A DNA stretch of 64,000 nt from Catellatospora paridis (GCF_009720365.1 NZ_WBZD01000038.1:62001-126000), one strand, 5' to 3'; numbered from the stretch's first letter, positions 55,142 through 63,664 are shown. Translations and numbers: made by a program. The notes: generated by a model from the letters alone, not told the origin.

Positions 55142-56518
55142 TCAAGCCGCGGGCTTCGCATCGCCGAGGCTGTGCTGCTGCCAAGGGAGTCGGCGCAGGT
55201 CGAGTTTGGGGGTGTGGAGCCAGACGGGGCCGTCGGGGGTGTCGCGCAGTTCGATGGAGGCGGCGGTCAGGGCGTCGCGGACGCGGTCGGCGGTGGCCCA
55301 GTCGCGCTGCTCGCGGGCCTTCTCGCGAAGTCCTATCAGCGCCTCCACCAGCGGGGTGAGCAGTGGGGTCGGGTCGCCGCCGTCCGCCAGCGCACCGAGC
55401 CGCACGATCATGCCCCGGAGCAGGCCGTGCGCGTGCTCGCCGGAGTCGGAGGTGAGCGTGTCCGCACCCCAGTCGGTGATCGCCTGCTCCAGTTCCAGCA
55501 CCGCCGCGACGCAACCGTCGACGTCCCGCTCGGCCAGTGCCGTGGAGAAGCGGGCCTCGGCCTCGTCGGCCGCCTCCCGCAGCGTGGCCGCCGTGCCGAC
55601 GGATCCGCTGCCGCCCGCCGCGACGCCGGCCGGCGCTTTGCCGCCAGCGCCGATCGGGCCCCTAGCGCGGGGAACGCCGCCGCCGCTCAAGGTGCCGCCG
55701 GCGTTAAGAAGGTGCCCTTCCTCTACGTATTCCGTTAAGAAGGTGCCCTTCCTTTCCTCGGTGGGGAGGGGGAGGACGGTGCCGGTGGGGTAGACGGTGC
55801 TGCGGCCGCGGCGGCGCAGGGTGACGGTGCCGTTGCCGAGGACGGTGGCGGTGCGGGCGTCGAGGTCGCAGACCAGGGCGGTGTGCTCGTCGACGCCGAT
55901 GATCACCGTGTCGTCGGGGAGCTCGCGTTCGAGGTGGGCCAGGCGGGGTTCGCCGAGGTAGCAGAAGCGGGTGTCGTGGTGGCCGCCCTCCGCGTTGTCG
56001 TAGTGCGGGATGACCACCGCCGGCACGCCGGTGAGCTGTTCGAACAGGTTCAAGCCGGGTTCCCAGCGCGGGTCGGCGCCGGCCTTGTAGATCTCGTACA
56101 CGGGGATGGTGTGCGAGCCGAGGGTGAGTGCGGCGGCGCTGGCGAAGACGAGCACCTCGGCCTGGACGAGCAGGGACGGCAGCTCGGTGTCGCGCCACTG
56201 GCGCAGGGCGTACGTCGGCGAGCCCGGACCCGCGAAGATCCAGTTCGCGCCGCGCAGGGCGGCCAGCGCGCGTTCGCGGTCGAGGCCGGGCGCGGGGGTG
56301 CGGCGCCAGGAGACCACGTCCACGGCGCGGCCGACGCTCTGCGCGAAGTAGCCCACCGCCCGCGCGCTGATCTCGTCCGCGTTGAGCTGGAATCCGTACG
56401 GCGTGTCCAGCAGGGCCGCCCGCGCTTCGCCGCGCAGCGCGTCGAAGAACTGCCGGTGCGGCTTGATCATGGTGGGGGTGGTCTCGCCGGACCCCATGAC
56501 CACGAGCAGCTTCGTCAC
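55142..56518 (-). CDS. Peptidase S51-like domain fused to cysteinyl-tRNA synthetase C-terminal domain
   Basis: A 458-residue protein starting at GTG with AAGGAG 6 bases upstream. Residues about 1-250 form a class I amidotransferase-like/S51 (dipeptidase E/cyanophycinase) domain: VMGSGETTPTMIKPH, WIFAGPGSPTYALRQW with an Ala-Gly-Pro-Gly-Ser turn where a nucleophile would lie, and VIGVDEHTALVCDL. A Gly/Ala-rich linker (about 253-310) follows. The C-terminal ~140 residues (LREAADEAEARFSTALAERD, then LREKAREQRDWATADRVRDA) match the helical DALR/CysS-YqeB tail of CysRS. The linker encodes two copies of repeat B. Function unknown; no catalytic CysRS core is present. Confidence 0.8.
   Translation of the reverse strand: MTKLLVVMGSGETTPTMIKPHRQFFDALRGEARAALLDTPYGFQLNADEISARAVGYFAQSVGRAVDVVSWRRTPAPGLDRERALAALRGANWIFAGPGSPTYALRQWRDTELPSLLVQAEVLVFASAAALTLGSHTIPVYEIYKAGADPRWEPGLNLFEQLTGVPAVVIPHYDNAEGGHHDTRFCYLGEPRLAHLERELPDDTVIIGVDEHTALVCDLDARTATVLGNGTVTLRRRGRSTVYPTGTVLPLPTEERKGTFLTEYVEEGHLLNAGGTLSGGGVPRARGPIGAGGKAPAGVAAGGSGSVGTAATLREAADEAEARFSTALAERDVDGCVAAVLELEQAITDWGADTLTSDSGEHAHGLLRGMIVRLGALADGGDPTPLLTPLVEALIGLREKAREQRDWATADRVRDALTAASIELRDTPDGPVWLHTPKLDLRRLPWQQHSLGDAKPAA
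55702..55753 (-). repeat. Two direct copies of repeat B inside a coding sequence
   Basis: CGTTAAGAAGGTGCCCTTCC occurs at 55702-55721 and again at 55733-55752, in the same direction and 31 bp apart. The reading frame stays open through both, translating them in different frames as RKGTFLTE and EEGHLLNA. Confidence 0.85.
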
Positions 56519-56609
56519 GCCGTCTCCTTCCGCCGGCCGCGGGGGTGGGCCGGGAATCGCGTCGATCGCGAGGTCGCCGCCCGGGTGGGGTGGTGCCCAC
56601 GCGAGCGGT

Positions 56610-56700
56610 GAGCAGGTCTGCCGTGACCGCGGCGGGTCATCGGGCGACCAGGCCGAGCAGGTCTGCCGTGACCACGGCGGGTCATCAGGCGACCAGGCTG
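56610..56700. repeat. 45-bp tandem repeat overlapping 3' end of the alpha/beta hydrolase
   Basis: Units at 56610-56654 and 56655-56699 each start GAGCAGGTCTGCCGTGACC and differ at only a few bases; a partial third unit begins at 56700. The hydrolase stop (56685-56687) lies in the second unit, so part of the gene's 3' end has been copied downstream. Confidence 0.8.
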
Positions 56701-57671
56701 AGCAGGTCGGCGGCGATCATGTCCGGGTGCTGGGCGTGCAGGTCGTGGTCGCCGCCGGGATACCAGCGCACGGTCGCGTCGGGCAGCGCCGCCGCGGCCC
56801 GGCGCACCTGCTCGGCGCGGTCGTCCTGCGGGCCGAGCGCGGGCAGCAGGAGGGCGGGCACGGCGACCAGCGGCAGGTCGGGGCCGGGCGGGCCGTCCCA
56901 CATCGAGCGCAGGATCTCCAGGTGGTTCGGGATGGTCAGCCGCCGCTCCACGGTGCCGTCGGGCCTGAGCCGCATGTTCGCCAGCGTCGCCTCCCGGGCC
57001 GTGTCCGACCAGTCGGGATGGCCCGACGCCAGCCACTGCCGCATGGCGGCGGCGGGCCTGCCGTCGATGTCGTGCGGACGCAGTGCCTGCTCGCAGGACT
57101 GCCAGTCGGGGAAGGTGGCGTGCAGGTCGATCCAGCCGCCGTCGACCAGGCCGATCGCGCCGGGCAGCTCCGGGTGCTTGGCGGCGAGCCGGACCACCAC
57201 GTTGCCGCCCCACGACTGCCCCACCACCACCGGCCGGGCCAGGCCCAGTGCGGTGATCACGGCGGCCAGGTCTGCGGCGGCGGTGCCCGTGTCGTATCCG
57301 GACTCCGGCGCGTCGGACTCGCCGTGCCCGCGCAGGTCGACCGCCCAGCTCGGATGCCCGGCGGCGGCGAGTGCGGCCGCCACCTCGTCCCACAGCCGGG
57401 CGTTCGACGACAGCCCATGGACCAGCAGGAAGGGTGTCGGCCCGGATGCCCGCGTGCCGGGTCCGGCCGTGCCGTGACCGCTCAGGATCGCGCCGGTCGT
57501 GCCGGGCCTGCTCACGTCCTGACCGGCGGAAACCGTGCCGGGCCTGCTCCGGCCTCGACCGGCCGAGGCCGTGTCCGTCGTGCTGGGCCTGGTCGTGGCA
57601 CGGTGGCGCAGGCTGAGCCGGACGCTGGGTTCGACCTCGACCTCGACTTGGCGGACCTCGGTGTCGTTCAC
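56685..57671 (-). CDS. Alpha/beta-fold hydrolase
   Basis: A 328-residue hydrolase. The catalytic core begins at about residue 80 (FLLVHGLSSNARLWDEV). The nucleophile elbow GQSWGGN carries the serine, DLRGHGESD is the strand-helix turn, and the catalytic histidine is probably in GGDHDLHAQHP. Residues about 25-78 are a low-complexity insert of Ser/Arg/Pro/Gly/Thr with SRPGT repeated, absent from ordinary family members. The substrate cannot be predicted. The 3' end is tandemly duplicated. Confidence 0.82.
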   Translation of the reverse strand: MNDTEVRQVEVEVEPSVRLSLRHRATTRPSTTDTASAGRGRSRPGTVSAGQDVSRPGTTGAILSGHGTAGPGTRASGPTPFLLVHGLSSNARLWDEVAAALAAAGHPSWAVDLRGHGESDAPESGYDTGTAAADLAAVITALGLARPVVVGQSWGGNVVVRLAAKHPELPGAIGLVDGGWIDLHATFPDWQSCEQALRPHDIDGRPAAAMRQWLASGHPDWSDTAREATLANMRLRPDGTVERRLTIPNHLEILRSMWDGPPGPDLPLVAVPALLLPALGPQDDRAEQVRRAAAALPDATVRWYPGGDHDLHAQHPDMIAADLLSLVA

Positions 57672-57681
57672 ATGTACGAAC

Positions 57682-58710
57682 TTAGAGGGAAACCGCCCTG
57701 AGCGCAGCAGCCGCCTGCTCCGGCGCGATGTCGTTGACCCACGCGCCCATCGCCGACTCCGACCCCGCCAGGTACTTCAGCTTGCCCGGCGCGCGCCGGG
57801 AGCTGATCAGGCGCAGGTGCAGGTAGCCGAGGTCGCGGTCGGCGTGCACGGGGGCCTGGTGCCAGCCCGCGATGTAGGGCATGGCCAGGCCGAACAGCCC
57901 GTCGAGCCGTTGGGTGATCTCCGACCAGAGCGGCGCGCAGGCGTCCAGCTCCGCCTCGGTGAGCGCGGCCAGGTCGGGGACCTGCCGGTGCGGGGCGAGG
58001 TGGATCTCGTACGGCCAGCGGGCCGCGTACGGCACGAACGCGGTCCACAGCTCGTTGGACGCGACGACCCGCGAGCCGTCCTCGCGCTCGCGGGCCAGCA
58101 GGTCGCCGTAGAGGTTGCCGCCCTGTTCGTCCCGGAACTTGCGCGCCGCCTCCAGGTAGCGGCGGGTGACCGGGGTGACGTACGGGTACGCGTAGATCTG
58201 CCCGTGCGGGTGGTGCAGCGTCACGCCGATCTCGACGCCCCGGTTCTCGAAGCAGAACACCTGCTCGACGCCCGGCTGGGCGGACAGCTCGGCGGTGCGG
58301 TCGGCCATCGCGCGCAGCACGGTGCGCACCCGCGACACGGGCAGGTCCTTGAACGACGCGTCGTGCTGCGGGGAGAAGACGACCACCTCGCAGCGCCCGG
58401 CGTCGCCGGAGAACGAGGGGAAGCGGTTCTCGAACACGACCACGTCGTAGTCGTCGGCGGGCACCTCGCTGCGGAACGCGCCCCGCGTCGGGCAGAGCGG
58501 GCACTCCTCGGTCGGCGGCAGGAAGATGCGGGTCTGCCGGTGCGCGGCGACCGCCACCCACTCCTCGGTGAGCGGGTCGAAGCGCAGCTGCGCGGGCGGG
58601 GGCGGCGGGGGCAGCTCGCGGTCGTCGACCATGGCGCGTACGGCGTCGTCGTGCTCGTCGAAGTAGATCAGTTCGCGGCCGTCGGCCATCGTGGTGCTGG
58701 TGCGTTTCAT
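57682..58710 (-). CDS. galT: Galactose-1-phosphate uridylyltransferase
   Basis: A 342-residue Leloir-pathway enzyme that exchanges UMP between UDP-glucose and galactose 1-phosphate. Zinc-type CPLCPTRG, FENRFPSF and the active-site HHPHGQIYAYP with its catalytic histidine are visible. The ATG at 58710 overlaps the DeoR stop (ATGA), so the two are coupled. The frame is open upstream into the regulator but that part is its antisense-phase shadow. Confidence 0.93.
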   Translation of the reverse strand: MKRTSTTMADGRELIYFDEHDDAVRAMVDDRELPPPPPPAQLRFDPLTEEWVAVAAHRQTRIFLPPTEECPLCPTRGAFRSEVPADDYDVVVFENRFPSFSGDAGRCEVVVFSPQHDASFKDLPVSRVRTVLRAMADRTAELSAQPGVEQVFCFENRGVEIGVTLHHPHGQIYAYPYVTPVTRRYLEAARKFRDEQGGNLYGDLLAREREDGSRVVASNELWTAFVPYAARWPYEIHLAPHRQVPDLAALTEAELDACAPLWSEITQRLDGLFGLAMPYIAGWHQAPVHADRDLGYLHLRLISSRRAPGKLKYLAGSESAMGAWVNDIAPEQAAAALRAVSL

Positions 58711-59462
58711 GGGGTCATCTCCACAACGGTGAGCTCGCTGACGTCCACCGGCGGCTCCGCGTCGGTGATGAGCAGGTCGACGGCACTGAGCGGGACGATC
58801 GACGCGATGCCGAGCGTCTCCCACTTGGTGTGGTCGGCGAGCACGACCAGGCGGCGGGTGGCCGCGATCAGGGCCCGGTTGGTCTCGGCTTCGAGCAGGT
58901 TCGGCGTGGTCAGCCCGGCCTCCACGCTGAGCCCGTGCACGCCGAGGAACAGCTGGTCGACGTGCAGGTCGCGCAGCGAGGCGACGGCGATCGGGCCGAC
59001 CAGCGCGTCGGAGGGGGTGCGGGTGCCGCCGGTGAGCACGACGGTCTGGTCGGGGCGGCCCGAGCGGTAGAAGACGTCGGCGACCGGGATGGAGTTGGTC
59101 ACCACGGTCAGCCCGGGGATCTCGACCAGGCGCTGGGCCAGCCGCACCGTGGTGGTGCCCGCGGAGAGCGCGATCGCGCTGCCGGGGGCGACGTGGGCGG
59201 CGGCGGCCTCGGCGAGCTTCGCCTTCTCCGTACGCTGGCGTTCGGCCTTGGCGGCGAAGCCGGGTTCGTCGGCGACGCCGGACGGGGGTGAGGTCGCCCC
59301 ACCGTGCACCTTGACGACGAGGCCGCGCTCGGCGAGCACCTCGAGGTCGCGACGGATGGTCATGTCGGAGACGCCGAGCTCGGCGACGAGGTCGGCCACG
59401 CGCACCCCGCCGGAGCGGCGTACCTGGGCGAGGATCGCCTGCTGGCGTTGCGGGGCGAGCAT
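58707..59462 (-). CDS. DeoR-family transcriptional regulator
   Basis: A 251-residue regulator. The N-terminal winged helix-turn-helix matches DeoR (RQQAILAQVRRSGGVRVADL, then VSDMTIRRDLEVLAERGLVV). The C-terminal sugar-phosphate sensing domain has SAGTTTVRLAQRL, TNSIPVADVF and LADHTKWETLG. GAGGAG precedes the ATG. Its overlap with galT suggests that it controls galactose use, probably responding to a phosphorylated sugar. Most members are repressors. Confidence 0.9.
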   Translation of the reverse strand: MLAPQRQQAILAQVRRSGGVRVADLVAELGVSDMTIRRDLEVLAERGLVVKVHGGATSPPSGVADEPGFAAKAERQRTEKAKLAEAAAAHVAPGSAIALSAGTTTVRLAQRLVEIPGLTVVTNSIPVADVFYRSGRPDQTVVLTGGTRTPSDALVGPIAVASLRDLHVDQLFLGVHGLSVEAGLTTPNLLEAETNRALIAATRRLVVLADHTKWETLGIASIVPLSAVDLLITDAEPPVDVSELTVVEMTP

Positions 59463-59496
59463 CCCGTCTCCTCACCTGTCGGCCCCCGGAGGAGCC

Positions 59497-59530
59497 TAAG
59501 TCACCGAAATCCAACAAGGTTCAACACCGT
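59497..59530 (-). promoter_or_regulatory. Likely promoter/operator region of deoR-galT
   Basis: Minus-strand TTGAACCTTGTTGGATTT and a TTAGGC element lie 35-65 bases before the DeoR start; the paired TTG/GTTGGA half-sites could be an operator. No experimental or comparative support here. Confidence 0.3.
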
Positions 59531-59600
59531 ATCGTACGCGGACGCGCACGGGCAACGGTGGAACGTGGTGATCGGTGCAGGTGTGACTGTGCGAACGCGT

Positions 59601-60692
59601 TCAGATGCCGTGCCCGCGCCGGTGCAGCGCGGTCAGCACCGTCTCGACCTTGACCGCCCCGGTGAGGGCGGCCAGCGCGATCGCGGCGCGCGGCTCGCGC
59701 CAGTTGTTGCGTACCGTCTCGCGGGTCCAGCGCCAGGCCTGCCGCTTGTCCCCGGCCGCCGCCGACCAGCAGGCCAGCTGGCCGTAGACCCGGGCCGCGC
59801 CCGGTCGGCAGCCGGAGATCTCCGGGTGGCGGGCCATCATCCAGCGCAGCGAAGAGATCTTGGTGGAGTACTCGTACGCGTAGAAGCTGCTGCGGCCCCA
59901 GAGCACCCGCACCAGCGGCTCGTCGACGTGCACGATCGGGTGCCGGCGGGCGGCCCGCAGCAGCAGGTCCCAGTCCTCGTTCTGGCTGCCCGGGGCGTCC
60001 TCGGAGACCGGGCCGATGACGCCGGACTCCAGCAGCGCCTCGCGCCGGGCCAGGAAACCCGACGAGTGCAGCATCGACATCCGGGAGCGGGCCAGGTGCT
60101 CGACGGTCACCGCGTCGGTGCCGGCCAGCCGGGGGTGGGGAACCCCCTCGAACTCCACCTCGATCGCACATGTCGCGAACTCCGCGTCCGGCGTACGCAC
60201 CAGGGCGTCGACCTGGCGGCGCAGCTTGCTCGGGTGCCAGAGGTCGTCGTCGTCGCAGAACGCCACCAGCTCGGTGTCCAGCGCCGCGATGCCCGTGTTG
60301 CGGGCCCCGGCCAGGCCCAGCTGCCGCCAGTTGGCCAGCACCAGCACCGGCCGGTGGTCGGCGGTGGCCAGCTGCAGGTCGGGCTCGGCCTGGTCGAAGA
60401 CCACGATGACCCGCAGCGGGCCGGGGTAGTCCTGCGCGCGTACCGCGTCGAGGGCCTTGCGCAGCAGTTCCGGGCGGTTGCGGGTGGGGATGACCACGCC
60501 GACCGCGGGCCAGTCGCGGCGCTCCGCCGACGTGGCGTCCGCGGCCGCGCCGCCTGCCGTCGGCCTGCCTGCCTGCGCGCCGGCTGCCGCCGGCCGGCCG
60601 GCCCGCGTGTTGACGGCCGTGGTGCTGCCTGCGGCGACGGGTCGTGCGCCGCGGGTGCCGTCGAACCGGCCGGTGTTGAGCTTGTACTTCAT
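59601..60692 (-). CDS. Family 2 glycosyltransferase
   Basis: A 363-residue GT-A fold transferase. After an Ala/Gly/Arg-rich 60-residue extension, the core has VGVVIPTRNRPELLRKALDA, GLAGARNTGIAAL and the metal-binding AFCDDDDLWHP. The acceptor-side motif NEDWDLLLRA is also present. It overlaps the sulfotransferase stop by 4 bases (ATGA), so the two enzymes probably act on the same glycan. Cytoplasmic. The donor sugar is unknown. Confidence 0.88.
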   Translation of the reverse strand: MKYKLNTGRFDGTRGARPVAAGSTTAVNTRAGRPAAAGAQAGRPTAGGAAADATSAERRDWPAVGVVIPTRNRPELLRKALDAVRAQDYPGPLRVIVVFDQAEPDLQLATADHRPVLVLANWRQLGLAGARNTGIAALDTELVAFCDDDDLWHPSKLRRQVDALVRTPDAEFATCAIEVEFEGVPHPRLAGTDAVTVEHLARSRMSMLHSSGFLARREALLESGVIGPVSEDAPGSQNEDWDLLLRAARRHPIVHVDEPLVRVLWGRSSFYAYEYSTKISSLRWMMARHPEISGCRPGAARVYGQLACWSAAAGDKRQAWRWTRETVRNNWREPRAAIALAALTGAVKVETVLTALHRRGHGI

Positions 60693-61651
60693 CGGTGCGC
60701 TCCCACGATCTCAGCGGTGCTGCTCAGCGGGTAGCCGTACGCCCGCAGCAGCGGCGCGCACACGGCCCCGACCAGGGCGCGCTGGCGCGGCGGCAGCTGC
60801 CGGCGCCAGGCGTCGTCGCGGCGCAACTCGATGCGCCCGACCGTGAACCGCATCGGGTTGCCCGCGGCGCTGTGGCCGAGGGACAGCTCGACGGCGTCGC
60901 CGGAGACGAAGCCCAGGTCCATCACGGACGGGTCCAGCCCCATGAACGCGGCGATGCGCTGCACGCTGTTGCGGGGCCGGGCCAGGAACTCCTCATAGCG
61001 CACCCGGCGCACGGCGACGCCGCGCCGGCGCAGCAGCCCGAAGGCGGCGTTGTGCGCGTTCCACAGCAGCGCGCTGCGGGTGGGGGCGTAGCGCGTCATC
61101 TCCTCGGCGCCGTCGGTCTCCGGGCGCGCCACCGTCTTGGTCCACGAGTAGGCCACCCCGCGGGCGTCGCGCACCACGTGCAGCACCCGCAGATCCACCG
61201 CGTCCGACCAGCGCAGGCAGTGCGCCAGCGCGCTGTGCTTGGAGGAGTCGATCACCACGCGCGCCCCGGACACCTCGGCGGCCGCGGCGTAGATGCGCGC
61301 GTAGTAGTCGGCGTACTCGGTGACCAGCGCGGTGAAGTCCTTGGCCAGTCGGCTCGACCCGGCCAGCCGGGGGATGTGCCGGGTGCGCTCGACCAGGTCG
61401 CGCAGCGCCAGAATGCGGTGCACGTCCACCCGGTGCCAGCCGCCGAAGGCGGCGATGCCGACCCGCTGCCAGAAGTCGCAGCCGCTGAACCGCTCCCCGC
61501 AGCCGCAGCGCTCGTCGTCGCGCAGGTCCCGCTGCCAGAGGTGGACGATCTCGCCGAGAGCGCACACACCGGGCAGCTCGCCGAGCACGCGCTCGATCAG
61601 GGTCGTGCCGCTGCGGCCGAGCCCACCGACGAATAGAACCCTGGTCGTCAT
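60689..61651 (-). CDS. PAPS-dependent sulfotransferase
   Basis: A 320-residue sulfotransferase. The 5'-phosphosulfate-binding loop is GLGRSGTTLIERVL near the start, and the 3'-phosphate segment is VIDSSKHSALAHCLRW to RVLHVVRDARGVAYSWTKT. A cysteine-rich stretch RCGCGERFSGCDFW is typical of bacterial sulfotransferases of this branch. Coupled to a GT2 gene, it probably adds sulfate to a surface glycan or glycolipid. Confidence 0.87.
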   Translation of the reverse strand: MTTRVLFVGGLGRSGTTLIERVLGELPGVCALGEIVHLWQRDLRDDERCGCGERFSGCDFWQRVGIAAFGGWHRVDVHRILALRDLVERTRHIPRLAGSSRLAKDFTALVTEYADYYARIYAAAAEVSGARVVIDSSKHSALAHCLRWSDAVDLRVLHVVRDARGVAYSWTKTVARPETDGAEEMTRYAPTRSALLWNAHNAAFGLLRRRGVAVRRVRYEEFLARPRNSVQRIAAFMGLDPSVMDLGFVSGDAVELSLGHSAAGNPMRFTVGRIELRRDDAWRRQLPPRQRALVGAVCAPLLRAYGYPLSSTAEIVGAHR

Positions 61652-61739
61652 ACATCCCCCACTGCGGCGTGCCGGTCCGCGACTCGCCTCGTGCGGTATA
61701 ACGACCGAACAGAGTTATTGGTCTGTATTGTCTGAATTC
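61652..61739. promoter_or_regulatory. Divergent promoter region of the glycan genes
   Basis: An 88-bp, relatively AT-rich gap between divergent genes, with GTATAAC and TATTGTCTGAAT elements. The WecG/TagA gene has no clear ribosome-binding site, so its message may be leaderless or nearly so. Confidence 0.4.
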
Positions 61740-62546
61740 ATGGCTTTTACGGGGACAGTTTATGGGCGAAAGGTCCACCTCGCCGGCACCTGGTTCGACG
61801 CCGTCACCGAGGAGGCCGTGGCCGAAAGAGTGATCGCCGCCCTCGATCGCGGCGACGGCGGACGCATCCTCACCCCGAACGTCGACATCATGCGGCTGGC
61901 CTCCGGCCGGGGCGTGCGCGCCGCCGAGATCCGCGGCTTCCTCGAGGACGCGACCATGGTCGTCGCCGACGGCATGCCACTGGTCTGGGCCAGCAAACTG
62001 TCTCGTACCCCGCTACCCGAACGGGTGACCGGCTCCGGTCTCATCTGGAGCCTGTCCGCCGCTCTCGGCCGCGCCGGCCGCTCGGTGTACCTGCTCGGCG
62101 GCACACCGCCCGACGAGACCGGCACCGACGGCGCGGTCAAGGCCGCGTCGGTGCTCGCCGCCGGCTGCCCCGGGCTGCGCATCGCCGGCCAGGTCGCCCC
62201 GCCGTTCGGCTTCGACCTGGACCCGGACCGGTGCGCGGAGGTGTACACCGACGTCATCGAGGCCAAACCCGACTTCGTCTTCGTCGGCCTCGGCTTCCCC
62301 AAGCAGGAGCGCGTCATCTCCGACCTGCGCGCCGAGCTGCCCTTCAGCTGGTTCATCGGCTGCGGCGCGGCCATCGGCTTCGTCGCCGGCGAACTGCACC
62401 GCGCCCCGATCTGGATGCAGCGCAGCGGCCTCGAATGGGCCCACCGCCTGGCCCAGGAACCCGGCCGCCTCGCGGGCCGCTACCTCGTCCGCGACCTCCC
62501 GTACGCCGCCCGCCTCCTGGCCACCGCCGCCCTCCGCCGTAGGTAA
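61740..62546 (+). CDS. WecG/TagA/CpsF-family glycosyltransferase
   Basis: A 268-residue transferase. Family motifs are ILTPNVDIMRLA, VVADGMPLVWASK, ERVTGSGLIWSLS, VYLLGG and FVFVGLGFPKQERVI. Members add N-acetylmannosamine or a similar sugar to a lipid-linked intermediate at the membrane. The ATG at 61740 is where family homology begins; the frame is open 140 codons upstream across the divergent gene and is not used. Confidence 0.9.
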   Translation: MAFTGTVYGRKVHLAGTWFDAVTEEAVAERVIAALDRGDGGRILTPNVDIMRLASGRGVRAAEIRGFLEDATMVVADGMPLVWASKLSRTPLPERVTGSGLIWSLSAALGRAGRSVYLLGGTPPDETGTDGAVKAASVLAAGCPGLRIAGQVAPPFGFDLDPDRCAEVYTDVIEAKPDFVFVGLGFPKQERVISDLRAELPFSWFIGCGAAIGFVAGELHRAPIWMQRSGLEWAHRLAQEPGRLAGRYLVRDLPYAARLLATAALRRR

Positions 62547-62635
62547 GGAAGGGCGCCTTCCCATCGCACCCAGGTGATCATGAAGTTGTGGCCGCGACGC
62601 GCCGTCGAGCCGTGCCATAAGTTCATGATCAACGC
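62545..62635. repeat. Partial repeat B plus repeat C inverted repeat
   Basis: AAGGAAGGGCGCCTTCCC (62545-62562) directly follows the transferase stop. Then GGTGATCATGAAGTTGTGGC (62573-62592) pairs imperfectly with GCCATAAGTTCATGATCA (62614-62631). A half-copy (TTGATCATGAAGTTGATC on the minus strand) lies at 19828-19845. Probably a terminator for convergent genes. Confidence 0.7.
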
Positions 62636-62655
62636 CGAACTCGGCGGCCGGCTCG

Positions 62656-63663
62656 TCAGCGGCGGAAGTGGGGGTCGTGGGCGGTTTCGCGGAAGGCGGT
62701 GAGGGGGGCCCGGTCGGGGCGGAGGGCGAACTCGCCGGCGGGGGTGCGGTTGTCGGGGTTGGACTCGAAGTAGAGGACCGCTTTGATCTGGGTGTTGCGG
62801 CGGAAGACGGTGGTGGCGTCGCGGAGCCAGTCGGCGCGCTGGGCGGCGGTCCAGGCCCGGGAGACGCCGTACTCGCCGATCATGATGGGGTGCGGGCGGG
62901 CGGCGGCCCAGCGCAGGAACGGTTCCAGCAGCGTGCCCAGGGGGACCAGCTCGGAACCGGCGTACACGTCGACGCAGGTCCAGTCGACCTGGTCGTCGCC
63001 GGGGTAGAAGTCCTGGGCGCGGCCCGCCGCGAAGCCCTCCTCGGTCGGGCACCACACCCAGGACACGTTGTCGGCGCCCTCGGCCGTGAACAGGGCGCGG
63101 GTGTGCCGCCAAGCGGCCACGTACTCCTCGGGTGAGCCGACCTCGGCGACCAGGTTGGGCCGGTCCATCTCCCAGCGCAGCCGCAGCAGCACCGGCACGT
63201 CCAGGTCCCGGGCCTGGCGGGCGTGCTCGCGGATCTCGTCGTCGTGGTCGCCGAGGACCACCTCGGCACTGGGCCCGCCGGTCCAGCTGAACATCAGCGT
63301 CGTCCCGGAGTCCAGGAAGGTCCGGTCCGAGCTGGTGCCGAACTCCTCGCGCAGGCGGCGGTACGTGTTGACGACGTCGAGCCGGCGGCCCAGCTCCTGC
63401 TCGAACTCGGCGACACCGGCGACCCGGCCGGCCTGGGTGAGGCTGTCCGGGCGGACCCAGGCGCCCAGCAGCGCGCCGGTCGCGGGGGCGGCGACCGGCC
63501 CGCCCGCCGCGACGGGCGCGACGGGGGAGCCGGGCGGCGGGGACACCGCGATGCCGCGGTCGGCCGGGGGCGGGGAGCCGCACGTGGCGAGCGTGGCGAC
63601 GGCCGCCACCCCGGTCAGGATGCGCAGCAGGCGGGCTGCGGCGCTGGGCCGGCCGGCCGGCAT
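62656..63663 (-). CDS. GH26-like glycoside hydrolase lipoprotein
   Basis: A 335-residue exported protein. The hydrophobic N-terminus ends TLATCGSPPP, a plausible lipobox cysteine. A Pro/Ala linker (to about 60) precedes a TIM-barrel hydrolase with LRLRWEMDRPN as the acid/base strand and HPIMIGEYGVSRAW as the nucleophile strand, the arrangement of family 26 (mannanase-type) enzymes. Next to glycosyltransferase and sulfotransferase genes, it may trim or release a polysaccharide. It starts 1 base after the stop of the methyltransferase. Confidence 0.8.
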   Translation of the reverse strand: MPAGRPSAAARLLRILTGVAAVATLATCGSPPPADRGIAVSPPPGSPVAPVAAGGPVAAPATGALLGAWVRPDSLTQAGRVAGVAEFEQELGRRLDVVNTYRRLREEFGTSSDRTFLDSGTTLMFSWTGGPSAEVVLGDHDDEIREHARQARDLDVPVLLRLRWEMDRPNLVAEVGSPEEYVAAWRHTRALFTAEGADNVSWVWCPTEEGFAAGRAQDFYPGDDQVDWTCVDVYAGSELVPLGTLLEPFLRWAAARPHPIMIGEYGVSRAWTAAQRADWLRDATTVFRRNTQIKAVLYFESNPDNRTPAGEFALRPDRAPLTAFRETAHDPHFRR

Positions 63664-63664
63664 G

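Noticed and set aside
58711-59517. Upstream extension of galT to a 611-codon frame
   Set aside because: The extension lies wholly on top of the DeoR gene in another frame; ATG 58710 with the ATGA overlap is the natural start.
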